NCBI GenBank assembly: GCA_037176885.1
Contig: JAWWNJ010000052.1
Span: 1-64,000, forward strand
DNA length: 64,000 bases
Origin: Favolaschia claudopus
Taxonomy: Eukaryota; Basidiomycota; Agaricomycetes; Agaricales; Mycenaceae
Direction of reading: 5' to 3'
Shown in pieces: positions 51,483-62,176 of this stretch. The number at the start of each line of letters is the position of its first letter. The stretch's first letter is position 1. The notes under the pieces are model-generated. The model was given only the letters and a program-made list of their open reading frames with translations, was not told the DNA's origin and ran no database searches. A program made the position numbers and the translations under genes.

Positions 51483-53063
51483 TTTGCCCTGGATGATCTC
51501 GACGCTCTTGCACCAGAACCTACTCAGGTGGTGGAGGGAGCTTTTCCTTCTCAGGAAAGCTCCGGGCTGTTGCTTGTCCCGTTGCTTGACAGCAGCGTGG
51601 ACTTTGGTATTCTCGACTTGGATGCAAGCGAGAATCGCGAGACCTGGACGCAGGTTACTCGCCAGTCTTCCAAGTCTCACAAGGAAGACAAGAAGTCGGT
51701 TGGGGCCGAACTTAATCGTTCTACCTCCGCTTCTACGTCGCCAATTGAACGTGCGACTAAGGAAATGAGCTCCAAGAAGCTTAGGCAGATTGGCAAGCGG
51801 AACTTGCCAAGCGCTACATGCGCATGGCCAAGGCTGCTGATAAGAGCCGTCGAGCTTCTCGTGTTTCCGACGAGTAACTCATTTCTCTCGCCTCTGATGA
51901 TGAGATAAAATTGCAGAGTTAAATTGAACACATTTAACCCACCACGCTTCACAGGCGCAATCTACTCCCGCACCAGTTCGGAAGGTTGAAGTCCGCTCGG
52001 CTTCGCCTTCTGAAAGCGAAATCTCTCGAGGCGAAGGGCCGTCTCAGCCGAAGGGTAAATGATCTGATCCTCGCAATTGGGGCGAGGTTGATTGGTGGGA
52101 CCAGTTCTCTGAAGCTGAGTTTGAAGCTCAACGTGCTGCCTTCGCTAATTTTGAAGAGATTAATTGAATTAAAAAGGAGCCTGTTTCTACTCCTTCTGAT
52201 TTATTCCGGGATGTACCGCGAATGATCTTCTACTACCGTTGTAATTAATAAACCTGAATATAACTCTCCTCCAATCGAATCTGTGTCTGGCCAGACCACT
52301 GCCTCGTTATCTGACGAGAAATTGAATCTTTAAAAGCGTTTGAAGGCAATTAAACTTCAGGAGAAACGTCAGAAAGACGTCAAAATAGCGGACGCGAAAT
52401 GCACCGCTAAGTTGCTTAAGAAAAAGCATGCTAAACAGGTTAAGAACCGCGCCAAGGAAGCGGTTGAAGCGAGCATTGAGCGGGAAATCCGCACCAAAAG
52501 CTCTGGTAAAAGCGAACATAAACGCTCGAATTCCGCTCCTGCTAGACCCCTTGTAGGCGGAACATTTATTGACAAAGTTATTCGCAAGGCTGCCACCCGA
52601 AATTCATCCCCACCTTCCTCAAGCTCGAGCTCGAGTTCATCCAGCTCGAGTTCCTCGAGTTCTAGTTCAGATTCCTCCGAGGAAGATTCCTCTGACTTGG
52701 ACGACGAGTCGAGCAGCTCGGATAGTTCTTCCAGCTCTGACGAGAGTGGTACCGACTCTAGAAAGTCTGTGAAACGGAGTCATCATAAATCTCGTTCCCG
52801 CAAACACAAGGGAAAACGTAGCAGATCTCGTAAATCGCGAAAATCTAGTAAATCGCGACGTGCGAAAGGTTCTCGTAGGACGAGATCAAAATCTCGACGG
52901 GATACTAAGATGAGCTTGAAACCTATCCCACTACCAAATATAACGGATCAGTTGATCCTTATGCTTATTTCCGGTTCGTTCGCGAAAGCACGAACTATGT
53001 AACGATGGGTAAAGTCCCTAAGGAAGATCAGATTTTCATTATCAGTACTCTTCTACGTCGCTT
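51483..53063 (+). pseudogene. gag: Gypsy gag fragment, LTR-less
   Basis: Pieces in several frames: ETWTQVTRQSSKSHKEDKK, MSSKKLRQIGK, GEGPSQPKG with NWGEVDWWDQFSEAEFEAQR, a Lys-rich coil (KLQEKRQKDVKIADAKC), a run of about 19 Ser followed by an acidic Ser/Asp region, an Arg/Lys/Ser tract (SHHKSRSRKHKGKRSRSR), and the start of the capsid-like domain, PTKYNGSVDPYAYFRFVRES. It then stops at a half MITE (53064). No LTR lies on either side, so both ends were lost. Related to, but diverged from, the gag at 9302. Confidence 0.7.
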
Positions 53064-53140
53064 GGAGCTCACACCTGGTATTCATCGCTGCGGAGATCTG
53101 AGCGGTTAAAAAGCGACCTGGGTCGCTCGCACAACCTCTC
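53064..53140 (+). repeat. Half copy of MITE family A
   Basis: GCGGAGATCTGAGCGG, AAGCGACCTGGGTCGCTCGC and ACAACCTCTC, then TA, as at the right end of 55774-55931. The left terminus is absent. Confidence 0.7.
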
Positions 53141-53585
53141 TAATATAAATGCCGCAGAACAAGAAACAGTCAAGATGAGCCAATGGAGAATGGGTCCATC
53201 GCCCCGGCAAAGAGGTCGAGAAGAAGGGAGTTGAATGCATGATGCCGGGGAGACCTATGGCGCATCTTGGCGGGTCCGAGTGTGTCGTCGAGGGCCGCGG
53301 ATGGTGGTGAGAGGCTGTGCGCGGGAGCCGGGCCGCGTTTGAAACTCCGACGGTATCTGGATACCGGTAAATACCGGATTTCGCAGCCTTGGGCCAATAT
53401 GTACCAACCCGGACCTCGACAAGTCACATTTCCCACGTCCCAATTGCGAAGCAAAAGCGTCGTTCGACAGTTTAATGTAGTTGTTAAATGCGTCTTCAAT
53501 GCGTCTAGCTACTCATTTGAATGGCGTCCGAAGCTTTGTCCAGCAATAGACAAGCAAATCTGAAGGAGTTAGGGTTGATGTTCCG

Positions 53586-53775
53586 ATCAACTGGGTGTTA
53601 TCTGCCAGTGGCAGTGCTGGGCAGATAACATTCTTGCAATTTCCTGCCTCTCTCGATGTCGGCGAGTCTCAAGATTGTTCTAGTGTGCAGAGGAGAGAGA
53701 AGATTGAGATCTAAGCTGGCAAAGTCGAGTACCGCCGTTATCTGGCAGATAACAGCGTGATGGTCAGATAACAGT
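53586..53775. promoter_or_regulatory. Cluster of palindromic CAGATAAC (GATA-type) motifs
   Basis: GTTATCTG or CAGATAAC occurs at about 53588, 53618, 53739, 53748 and 53763, two of the pairs facing each other. AGATAA is the core bound by fungal GATA factors. No gene start I trust lies nearby, and it may be the end structure of a small MITE instead. Confidence 0.35.
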
Positions 53776-54471
53776 CACAATGTGACATCAGTCACTATGC
53801 ACTCTTGTCGTCTCCCTCCTCCGTCTCTCTGTGTTTCTGGCCCGGCGACGAACGGCGAAATGCGCTTGAACATTCAACAGTCGCTCCCTACACAGCAGTA
53901 TGCCTCAAACTGTGTCTAAACTGTATGAAAATTCGGCAATCCCTCGGTACACTTCTGGCGAGTGGCGACGACCTTGGGCTACTTACCGGCTTTTTGGGCT
54001 CAAAAACACGTTTTTCAATGTCGTCTGAACACGCTTGCGCCACCCCGGGACGTCTTTTGGCTAATCAATGCTTTATAAAATAAAATATTAGAGCTCTATT
54101 ATCCCTGTGCAAGAGGGAGTTCCGGAAACAAGTTCTGTGATGCCACAACAGGCTGAGGCAGCCGTGGGAGCAGGTTTTCAGACAGCCACCAATGATTCGA
54201 TAACTCTACCTCAGAAAGCCACAACATCCTCACAATGTCGGAGAGCAAAATGGAGCCAAGAGCAGAATAAAGGATTTGGTCGAGGGAATTTGCTCAATTC
54301 AAACTACAATGTACTTTACAGATGCATTTTGTCGAACTCCGTCGAAAAAAGAAATAACATGTGATTTTCGTCGAGGGTGGATGGGGTCTACCTTAGTAGA
54401 AGTCCAGTGTCTCCCCCTGGGTGACTCCCCGGCGTAAGCCTAAATATTTTCTTGAATATCAAGATACTGTA

Positions 54472-54672
54472 CTGTAGTATTTCGACCAAGTGTTCAGAGC
54501 ACAGCAAATTACCTTATATGGTAGGCCGGCGCATGCCGGCCCGAATTTTTTTTGACGTTTTTCGTCCATTTTGGGCGAAAAAACTCGAGTGTCACCGTCA
54601 CCATCCGTCACAAGTGTTCAGTTCACAGGTGCCTGTCACCCGTCACCTGAACACTTGGTCGTAATACTACAG
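54472..54672. mobile_element. 201-bp MITE nested in the left end of the family H copy
   Basis: Ends CTGTAGTATTTCGACCAAGT and its near-perfect complement (26-bp inverted repeat, one mismatch). TA at 54470-54471 and 54673-54674. Its ends resemble family H, so a shared transposase is likely. Confidence 0.85.
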
Positions 54673-54894
54673 TACTATTTCAACCGTAGATTCAAGTAAC
54701 GCGTCACATCGACCTTTGAATTGAAGCTATTTAATTTTCGTAACACGTCACAAGGCAATTTTGGCCCATTTTCCCATCAAAATTGATCGGCAAAATGCGA
54801 AAAACCCAAAAAGAGAATTTCATCAAAGTTGAATCATCGGAAAGTTGAATCTAAACAATAACATGTCACACCCAGTGAATCTATGGTCGAAATA

Positions 54895-55720
54895 CAGTCG
54901 GATATCTCATAATGCATGAGGTCAAAATGCATAAACCTCATTATGCATCGACTTTTGGTGTCCACCGACTTGGTAGGCTGGGATCTTAATATCAGGGTCT
55001 CGCTTAACTAAGTAATACTACAGTTGTCACTGATTTTGATGGCTAGCGATCAGCGGCGACTAACGTGGCGATCACTGACAGGTGATTAGTCGACAAACAT
55101 ATATCTCTCATTTGTGAACGGATTTCGGTTAGCAGATAGCTCGGTAATGTTTTTTAGCCCCACAGCAGCCCAAATCCCAAAAATTGGAGTCTAAAACGAT
55201 GAGGAAGGCCCAGATATAAGGTTTAGTAGGCATTAGCGAGGGGCCGTGGGAAATTACTATTAGTTGGCAATCAAGGCGGATCACTAACTAGTAAAGCCGT
55301 AACTAGTCGGCTAAGAGTTAGTCAAGCGAGACCCTGGATCTTATGCATTAGCCTCATAATGCCTATTGCATAGGGTGAAGAGTGCATTTATGCATTTTGA
55401 AATCGCAAAAATCGTACAATTTGGTGAATTTTACCGCTCTCAGGACCAATTTAGACATGTTCCGCACTCTGAATACACAGCTGTGTCATTTTTACCCCAA
55501 AATTTAGCGAAGTTCCTGAATCTGCTGGTTATTACAGCTAATTTTGACAGGCTCCCGGCAACTTCCAAGTGATTCGGTGTTCGCCGGACTACCATATATA
55601 GTATTTTCGTGACAATGTCACGCATGTCACCTAGTGTGACATTATGCAGAAATGCATATTGCTCATAATGCATAGGGTTTGGGGGTCCACGGGCCTTATG
55701 CATTATGAGCTATCCGACTG
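54895..55720. mobile_element. MITE with CAGTCGGATA ends, nested in family H
   Basis: Ends CAGTCGGATATCTCATAATG and, reversed, CAGTCGGATAGCTCATAATG. TA at 54893-54894 and 55721-55722. Internal TGCATTATGAGG-type repeats. It carries a hAT-derived insertion at 54989-55335. Confidence 0.85.
54989..55335. mobile_element. Non-autonomous relative of the hAT at 20922
   Basis: 347 bp, starts ATATCAGGGTCTCGCTTAAC and ends AAGCGAGACCCT. Exact 8-bp TSD GGATCTTA at 54981-54988 and 55336-55343. Its ends share the GGG(C/T)CTCGCTT(G/A)ACT pattern and the same asymmetric extra bases on the left as the full element. Confidence 0.85.
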
Positions 55721-55773
55721 TAGTACAGTATCGAGCATCGGTGCCCTCAGTCTTTCATCCCGATATCTTAATA

Positions 55774-55931
55774 GGGAGGTTGTGCGAGCGACCCAGGTCC
55801 GATCTCCGCAGTGATGGAAGAAGAGTATTGTCCTGGGACATTCCTAGGTCGCTGGGATCTCACATCCGAGGCTGCTCGTTGTGGAGATCTGAGCAGTTTA
55901 ATAGCGACCTGGGTCGCTCGCACAACCTCTC
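55774..55931. mobile_element. MITE family A, copy 3 (TA target)
   Basis: 158 bp, ends GGGAGGTTGTGCGAGCGACC and GGTCGCTCGCACAACCTCTC. TA at 55772-55773 and 55932-55933. Confidence 0.85.
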
Positions 55932-55933
55932 TA

Positions 55934-57297
55934 ATATGTATTTGGACTACAAAGGGACGTCTGCGTATCCGAGCCTGAGACTAGTGCATGAAGGATTTCA
56001 GAGACAGGCGTTCAGACTATATCGGATATATTCAAGTCCTGATTCCCCCCCCCTGCGTCCTAATCTGCCTTTCTCCCGTCCTAGCTAAAACTAAAAGCCT
56101 TCCAGAGCAGATTCCACTTGAGCCGGCACATGTGAACGCCGACCACGACGGCTGTTCTTGATTGCACGTCTTCTTAATTCGTCCGGCTTGAAGGGCCGGA
56201 ATCTGCTTCTGCCCCGACTCGAAGCTCGAATGTCAGTTGGGGAAGTCTTTGGGGCAACGGGATGAGGCGAATTACTGTCTACAATCATCGTCAGTCTATG
56301 TAGTCCGAGGGTGGATGATCAGATATTCAAAATCTCTACCAATTGCAACCATGTACAAAAACTTTTGAGTGGGCCAGCCAGTGAAACATGCAAAGGTTTG
56401 CGAATCAAGTAGCTTTGCGGACGGTTCGGATGCTTAGCCCGAGTCACGCAGGACAGTACCAGTCACCACCTCTCGAAAACCCGATTAGGTGTGGGAAAGA
56501 CCAAAACTTGAGAACGATTCCCGGGCCGAGAAAAACTTTGATTTCCATCGAAAACTATTGGAAAACTAGGCTCATGGCTTATGTCTGTGGTCGGCAGTAA
56601 AAATTTATGAACTTGAAAGAGAGGGAAGAAAGGGGAAACAGGAGGGAGACTATTGTATATATCTGAAGCCTGCTCCGTATGGCGGTCGTTTGGCTACTTT
56701 AAAAAAAACACATATAAATATCCTGTTTTGAGAGAAAAAGTTGGGAACAGTGAAAAAAAAAAAAAGAAAATCGAAGAAGTAGAGAGACTTTCCTTGAGTA
56801 TCCGTTGCTTTCCCGTACCGAATTTTCCCTCAGAGAAGCTCTAGAAAAATCGATGCAAAAAGAAATCAAGTTACTCCGTTGGCAGGCCGATCAAGAGATC
56901 GTTTGGGTCAGCGTGCTTACGGTGATTCATTCCGGAACTCCGGATCGCTCTATTTGAGGGGTGACACAAGAGGCGAGCGATCCAAGAGCGATCATAGCCG
57001 ATCAAGCATAGGGCACTTTCCCCCGAAAAAGGCAATCCGATAAAGCCGACCGACTCTAAGCTAGTTCTACGTTACGACAGTGTTGTACTTAAGGGTCTTA
57101 AGTAATAAGGGTGCCTTCCAAAGTTAAGGTCTTATTAAGGGTTATTAAGGGTGCCTATATTAAGTGTCAAATTATGCCTTATTTCCTAAAATGGTCTAGT
57201 CTAGTTTTGGTTGTCACGCGTTAGCCGTAGGTCACAGTTCGCTTGTTTTACACCGAAAACAAAGAAGGATGTGTAAAATTTTTGTCAGGACAGATAC
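55934..57297. other. 1.4 kb without a supported gene
   Basis: Contains an Arg-rich 65-residue minus-strand frame (56091-56288) that I do not recognise, A-rich tracts near 56755, and a TTAAGGGT-rich tract at 57090-57160. Confidence 0.4.
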
Positions 57298-57457
57298 TGT
57301 AACGGATCTACCGCTCGTATACACAGCCTCCGATTTTCTGTATAAGTAGTTAGGTTCTGTCGTAGATAGCTTTCCTTTGGTCAATCTAGGACTTACACCA
57401 GTTACCTTGGGTTGATCTTTGTGTGCCGGAACTCGAGCTCTCTTCGCTTCCGTCACA
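57298..57457 (+). repeat. Solo LTR of the 9005 Gypsy family
   Basis: TGTAACGGATC to CTTCCGTCACA, sharing CTGTATAAGTAGTTAG, TTTGGTCAAT, ACTTACACCAGTT and GTGTGCCGGAACTCGA with 9005-9205, but with a 40-bp internal deletion. Exact TSD GATAC at 57293-57297 and 57458-57462. Confidence 0.85.
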
Positions 57458-57951
57458 GATACCTTGCCTTCCAAACTCAAACTTTGTCTCTTCACTTTTT
57501 TTCTTTCTTGTCGTGGCAGCATCGAGGAGAGGAAATCAAAGCTCGACATTTTCGGACAAGCAGCACAGCCACAATCGAAGCAAGGCTCAAAATTGCAAAT
57601 CTCAGCGCCCAATGCTACTTTATGGTACCCAAAGCTTGAGGATACAGAATTGACTACTTCAGCAGACCAAGGCAATAGGTAGCTTCCCCAGACGTTGCGC
57701 AAATTCAAGTACTCTAGGGGACTTCCATTTTGGGTCTTTCCTAATCCGGAACGCTGACCTACGGCTAATGGGCAGCGACGGCTTTTGATGGGCCATCAAT
57801 CAGCCGGCGATTACCCTTGTTCCCCTTCGTTTTGCACAATGGTGGGCGGGATTGAGCTGGAAAAGCATGGGTATGTATATTAGAACATCGTACAAGGTAA
57901 TTGGGGTGAAAAGTAATTATTAAATATGGTAAATATTGTGCTGCAATAAAT

Positions 57952-58296
57952 TTAATCAGTCTCCTCCATCTCCACGTCTTCCTCCTCCCAGTGCTCGTGC
58001 GCTTCAGCTACAGAGGAGCCTCCATCGTCTGAGACATCATCTGAATCAACAACCTTGGGCTTGGGTTGCGTTTGGGCTTTGAGCACGCTCAAATGATCAA
58101 GGAATGCCCTGGTGAGTGCCTGCTGTTTCATTGCGAGGGTTTTCAGCGAGGTCTTCGTCGGAATATCGATTTTCTTGGTCTTGCCCGAGTTCCACATGCG
58201 CCGTAGCTTGTCGAGCTTTGCGCGCGTCATTCCATGGAAGCAAATCGCGTCGACAGATTGAATGAGAGGCGTGGCATCCAGTCTTGATTGGATCAT
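57952..58296 (-). CDS. Hypothetical acidic-tailed protein, probably truncated
   Basis: The frame continues upstream of the ATG at 58296 (FDKAAKEAMIQSRL) up to a repeat at 58316. It encodes ICFHGMTRAKLDKLRRMWN, SGKTKKIDIPTKTSLKTLAM, QALTRAFLDHLSVL and an acidic end (EHWEEEDVEMEETD). Helical and basic then acidic; no family recognised. The adjoining repeat likely removed its 5' end. Confidence 0.4.
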   Translation of the reverse strand: MIQSRLDATPLIQSVDAICFHGMTRAKLDKLRRMWNSGKTKKIDIPTKTSLKTLAMKQQALTRAFLDHLSVLKAQTQPKPKVVDSDDVSDDGGSSVAEAHEHWEEEDVEMEETD

Positions 58297-58315
58297 GGCT
58301 TCTTTCGCCGCCTTG

Positions 58316-58445
58316 TCGAAAAATCGGTCATTTCGAGGGCTTTAATTCGCCGGAAATAGCCTCAGATTGCCGCGGGGCCATCGGCTTTAATCGGTCTGGC
58401 GACCGATTTGCCATCATCCTTGGAATGGCGGGGTTGCCCGCCATT
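58316..58445. repeat. Dispersed inverted-repeat element, copy 1
   Basis: GAAAAATCGGTCATTTCGAG and TTTGCCATCATCCTTGGAATGG are diverged inverted ends. The same pair, as GAAATCGGTCATTCCGAGG and TTTTGCCATCACCCTCGGAATGG, bounds 62042-62176. Confidence 0.55.
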
Positions 58446-59286
58446 CTAGGGGAGACTATAAACCGCTGTTATCCATATAAGAACCAAAGACTTCGTGTCT
58501 GGGTGGGACAAGACGAAAAGAACATTCGTATTGGCTGACCGCTAACAAAATGCCGTGAACCGCCCCACTTGGTGCATCATTTTGTCGAGATGTTGATTTC
58601 GTGCCCCATGCTCCACGCCATCTCTCTGCACGATGTCAATTCACTCGATGCTCAACCATGCCCGCGACAACGGCCCGTCTTCGCCCATTGCTGCCCAAGA
58701 CGCCCTCTATGACTCAGCCAGAGCCCTTTTTGCTTAGCAGAACAATGGAGCGCGAGGGGAATCTTGGCGAGCTGAGTGCAGTTAACGGTGCACCTGTGAG
58801 GATCAGAGCGAGCCCAGTTTCAAGAAAGAGTCGGAGTCAGGTCAGCAATTCAAAAGGATGTTGACATGCCGGACCTGTTGAAAAGGAATGTTTCCTTAGT
58901 CCGAGTCTGAACGGCGTTCAGCGGGCCAAAAAAGACGGAGGAAGAGAGAAGCAAAGGAAAAAGAGAATGATGGTCGTTTGATACGCAAGACTTGCGATCT
59001 GAGCTACATTGTGGACTTCGCACTGATTTCGCGAGCACAGTCAGGCATTGGAAGACCTGTAAACTTGACACGATCATTGGCTCAATGAGCACGCCGCCAA
59101 CGAGAGCTCGCTGGCGATATTGAGGATCTATTGGACATCAAGGGATATAAAGGTTGTCATAGGTCTCGAGCGCAAACGCTACGGCGGAAAGTTGAACAAG
59201 GGAACGAAGGTTAAAGTCATATCCTGAATGCGGTACGTGTCCACCCAATTGGAGCTGTATTGTCTGCTTACTGTTTGTTCCTCACA
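58446..59286. other. No gene seen
   Basis: Short frames only; one acceptor-like CTCACAG precedes the exon fragment at 59288. Confidence 0.35.
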
Positions 59287-59287
59287 G

Positions 59288-59490
59288 ATCCAACTCAGTC
59301 CTTAGATCAAGCCCTCGACCACGAATACGATGTCAATCAGCCCCGCCGCAATGACCGATATCGGGAAAGTTACCGAAGTAGGATGCTTCGGTATGAGGAT
59401 GAGGTTCGGCGAGGTGTTTATGCTGAGGAACAACGACGGGAGATGATGCTTGGATGGCAACAAATTTCCCCAGGCATTTCAACATTGTAA
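59288..59490 (+). pseudogene. Terminal exon of a repeat-family protein
   Basis: After an acceptor (CACAG) the frame reads PTQSLDQALDHEYDVNQPRR, NDRYRESYRSRMLRYEDEVR and EEQRREMMLGWQQ and stops at 59490. The Arg-rich helix ending 'EVR.GV..EE.RR.MM.GW' resembles the C-terminus of integrase-like mushroom repeat proteins. The upstream exons were not identified. Confidence 0.35.
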
Positions 59491-60049
59491 ACGGCTTAAG
59501 ATGAAATTTCTGCATTGTATTGGGTGACTTCCCGTATTTACTATATGTAATAAACCAAGCCATTTGAGATGAAGTGAGCTCGCACACACGGCCGCGCGTG
59601 ACCTCAGGCGTGAATGAGAAGAGCAGCCGAGCGCATACATCCGAGTCAGCCAAGATGGATTTATTAGAAGTGGCTTGTTACAGCACATATGCGGCTACAT
59701 CAAGTGAGTCCGACTACTGCACCCATTACAGATATTACTTTGCCAACTTATGGCCACCTTCTTCAACCCCTCCTTACATAGGGAGGGGTAGATGATGTGT
59801 GAGTAGGATATTGAGTACATTATTTACTCAACAACCTGGTTAGTGGACTTGGCAAAAATTCGACAGTCTTGCATGATGAAATTCATGATGTTTTGTCATG
59901 AATTTATATGCTCAACAACTATCGTAAAAATGAGTTTCTGAGCATCGCGAAAGGCATCTTGAATTTCATGATGTGGTTTATAACAAAACATCATGAATCT
60001 TGAAATTCTTTATTGTTTTGAATTTCATGACAAATACTTCGCACAGTGC
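59491..60049. other. No gene; AATTTCATGATG motifs in both orientations
   Basis: Five ATTTCATGA/TCATGAAAT motifs lie between 59875 and 60030, plausibly the ends of a small foldback element. Confidence 0.4.
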
Positions 60050-60051
60050 CG

Positions 60052-60766
60052 AAGCGAAACGTTTAGCATCTTCCCTTGATTTTGGGTGGACTAGGAAGCG
60101 GAAACGGGTGGCGTTTGTTATAGACTTATAGTTTATTCCCCTGGCTACCACTTACAATCAAGAATCAGGTGAATCGACTATGTTTTCGCTGAGAACGAGG
60201 GCAATTTGTGGGGCGAGTCAAATATCGCGATCGCCAAATAGCGAAACACTACAAAACACAACAAATGTCCCAAGCCACTACAAGGTCGTGAGCGGAGCGT
60301 GGCTTATGACCCATAGTTTCGGGATTATGGAGTCTCCTACTCCACCCCGAGGCTCATAAGCCACTCCAACGGATTATCCTATCTCAAGCCGCTGCAAGGT
60401 CGCAATCCACCACACCCATCTATATACCAATCCCTTTAGGCGCATAGTTGCCCTCCATTCACAACAAAAACAAGGATATTGAATTTGTATTGAATGAGCA
60501 ATTGTTATATTTCATCAGCAGATCAAAAACAAGGATGCAGTCGCAAACCCCGAAGCGAAACGTTTAGCTTTTGCGCTTGATTGTGCGTGGACTAGGAAGC
60601 GGAAATGGGTGGCGTTTGTTGTAGACTTATAGTTTATTCCCCTGGCTACCACTTACAATCAAGAATCAGGTGAATCGACTATGTTTTCGCTGAGAACGAG
60701 GGCAATTTGTGGGGCGAGTCAAATATCGCGATCGCCAAATAGCGAAACACTACAAAACACAACAAA
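60052..60766 (+). repeat. Pair of about 215-bp direct repeats 500 bp apart
   Basis: 60052-60266 and 60552-60766 both run CGAAGCGAAACGTTTAGC through TAGTTTATTCCCCTGGCTAC to CACTACAAAACACAACAAAT, with about six differences. The 285-bp spacer is non-coding and contains a short inverted repeat (GTGGCTTATGA / TCATAAGCCAC). It is either a segmental duplication or a tiny LTR-type (TRIM-like) element; TG..CA ends and a TSD were not resolved. Confidence 0.65.
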
Positions 60767-61379
60767 TTGAGCCATTCTCGCGCAAATCGACCAGTTTGTT
60801 TCGATGCAATCCGCCTCAAAATGACTGTCTATATTACTACTAAGGCTCCTAGAAAACGGTTTAAAAAACTGTTTGGATGGTTTATAAAGTGGCGAAATAA
60901 TCCACCATACTGGTTGACGCCTTCAAGGTGCTCTAATAGGTAGTCCTACTCAACAATGGCTTATACAGTTGCCCTCGACAGTTTGAAGCTGCTTTCTGGC
61001 CAGAGCGCAAGGGAGAGGGGTCAGAGCTGTCAAACTCGGCAGCGCCAGTTGACATCATCCCATCTTCGGCAAGCCATCCGACGACCAATCACACCTCCCA
61101 TCCTCGGACTCCCATCCCCGATGGTTGCCGGGAACACTGCTGGACAGTATCTTCATTCCCCCAACACCTTTCATTTGGATGGGGAGGAAATATGTCCTGG
61201 AATAATTAATTGTTTAAATAGGTATATAAACAGTTTACCTGTGATTTACGACCCCCTGTAAACTAAAGGGAAATAAATAGGTATTTATTTATCTTAAATA
61301 GTTTATAAACAAAATAGTTGGAGCCTTGAGTAATTTACTACCGACTTGCTTTTGCCGACACTCGTTTTCAGTCTCACGA

Positions 61380-61885
61380 TGCTATGTTACTTTCCTTGCA
61401 ATCAGCTCTTCGACAAACACAATCAGCTCTTAACGGAACTCGTCAACGACTCTACGCTTCTCAGAAGAAGGTTTCTCGTGCACAGTCATCGCTACAGACT
61501 GCTCGGAAATAATACAACAAGTTACAGGTTTGGAATCCAATGGACGGCGCGGAGTATAGTGGTGCAGCGCGATTCCGCGAAAGTTAGGGCGAGACTTGAC
61601 ACGGACTGGCTGTGCGGCAGGGAAGGTTGAATCTGCAGTTAGAGCTTGTGCAGAGGCGTTCGGGATTACGATTCGCGGTGGTTTCATGAGCCGCCGCACA
61701 GTGGGACGTGTCATTGACGAAGGCGGCACCTTCAGTGAACTCCAGTTGGCGCGGGAAATTCTGAATGCACCAGGTACGTCCGAATTATATCTGAATTCAA
61801 AGAATTTGTTGAGTAGATCTCCAGGATTTGTCGAGAGCTCGGACAGCACCTCGTACCGCGGAATTGGTGGTTTTTTGAGCTTTTC
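61380..61885 (+). pseudogene. Mushroom repeat-family transposon protein (SRRTVGR type), relic
   Basis: The order is a coiled coil (LYASQKKVSRAQSSLQTARK, in one frame at about 61455), a broken middle, then CAEAFGITIRGGFMSRRTVG, RVIDEGG and LQLAREILNAPG. An intron (61774-61829) then leads to FVESSDSTSYRGIG. I know this block (coil, 'G....G....MSRRTV.R...EGG....QL..E', then 'SDSTS') from many mushroom genomes; it is thought to be transposon-derived. It ends abruptly after the SDSTS motif and has stops upstream. Confidence 0.6.
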
Positions 61886-62041
61886 AGGGGTCGGCGAATC
61901 GGAATCTGAAGTCAGATTTATCCCCAAAATTCCCGTTCGCCGGCAATCAACATTGTCGACTTCGCGTGTCCGGCACTGTAGATATCTGAACTGCGGGGCC
62001 ATTGGGATCAAATTGGGATACTAGAGATTGCTGTTGAGGAG

Positions 62042-62176
62042 AAATCGGTCATTCCGAGGCTTTTCTGGGTGCCGAAAACGCGTTTTCCCGGCCGAGGGAT
62101 TTCCCCTTGGAGGAGGGAAAACAATGACCCACCGTGGGAACCTCGACCGTTTTGCCATCACCCTCGGAATGGAGAA
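62042..62176. repeat. Dispersed inverted-repeat element, copy 2
   Basis: Partner of 58316-58445 by its end sequences, with a different GC-rich middle (TTTCCCGGCCGAGGGATTT). Confidence 0.55.

Larger units (their letters stand above)
50341..53385. repeat. Inverted repeats flanking the AT-hook transposon gene
   Basis: ATTTACCGCTATCC..ACCGTCGGAGTTTCAAA (50345-50375) with GCGCACAGCCTC-type continuation is mirrored at about 53316-53375 with roughly 85% match. These could be the two ends of one DNA transposon whose inside was replaced, or 5' ends of two copies facing each other. Confidence 0.45.
54467..55728. mobile_element. MITE family H with two nested MITEs
   Basis: Outer ends CTGTA|CTATTTCAACC (left, split at 54471/54675) and GGTCGAAATA|GTACAG (right, split at 54894/55723). 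TA at 54465-54466 and 55729-55730. Without the insertions it is 231 bp, close to the 224-bp copy at 40601. Confidence 0.8.

Noticed and set aside
57100..57165. Telomere-like TTAAGGGT repeats
   Set aside because: Irregular units differing from the usual fungal TTAGGG, in the middle of the window, with no array.
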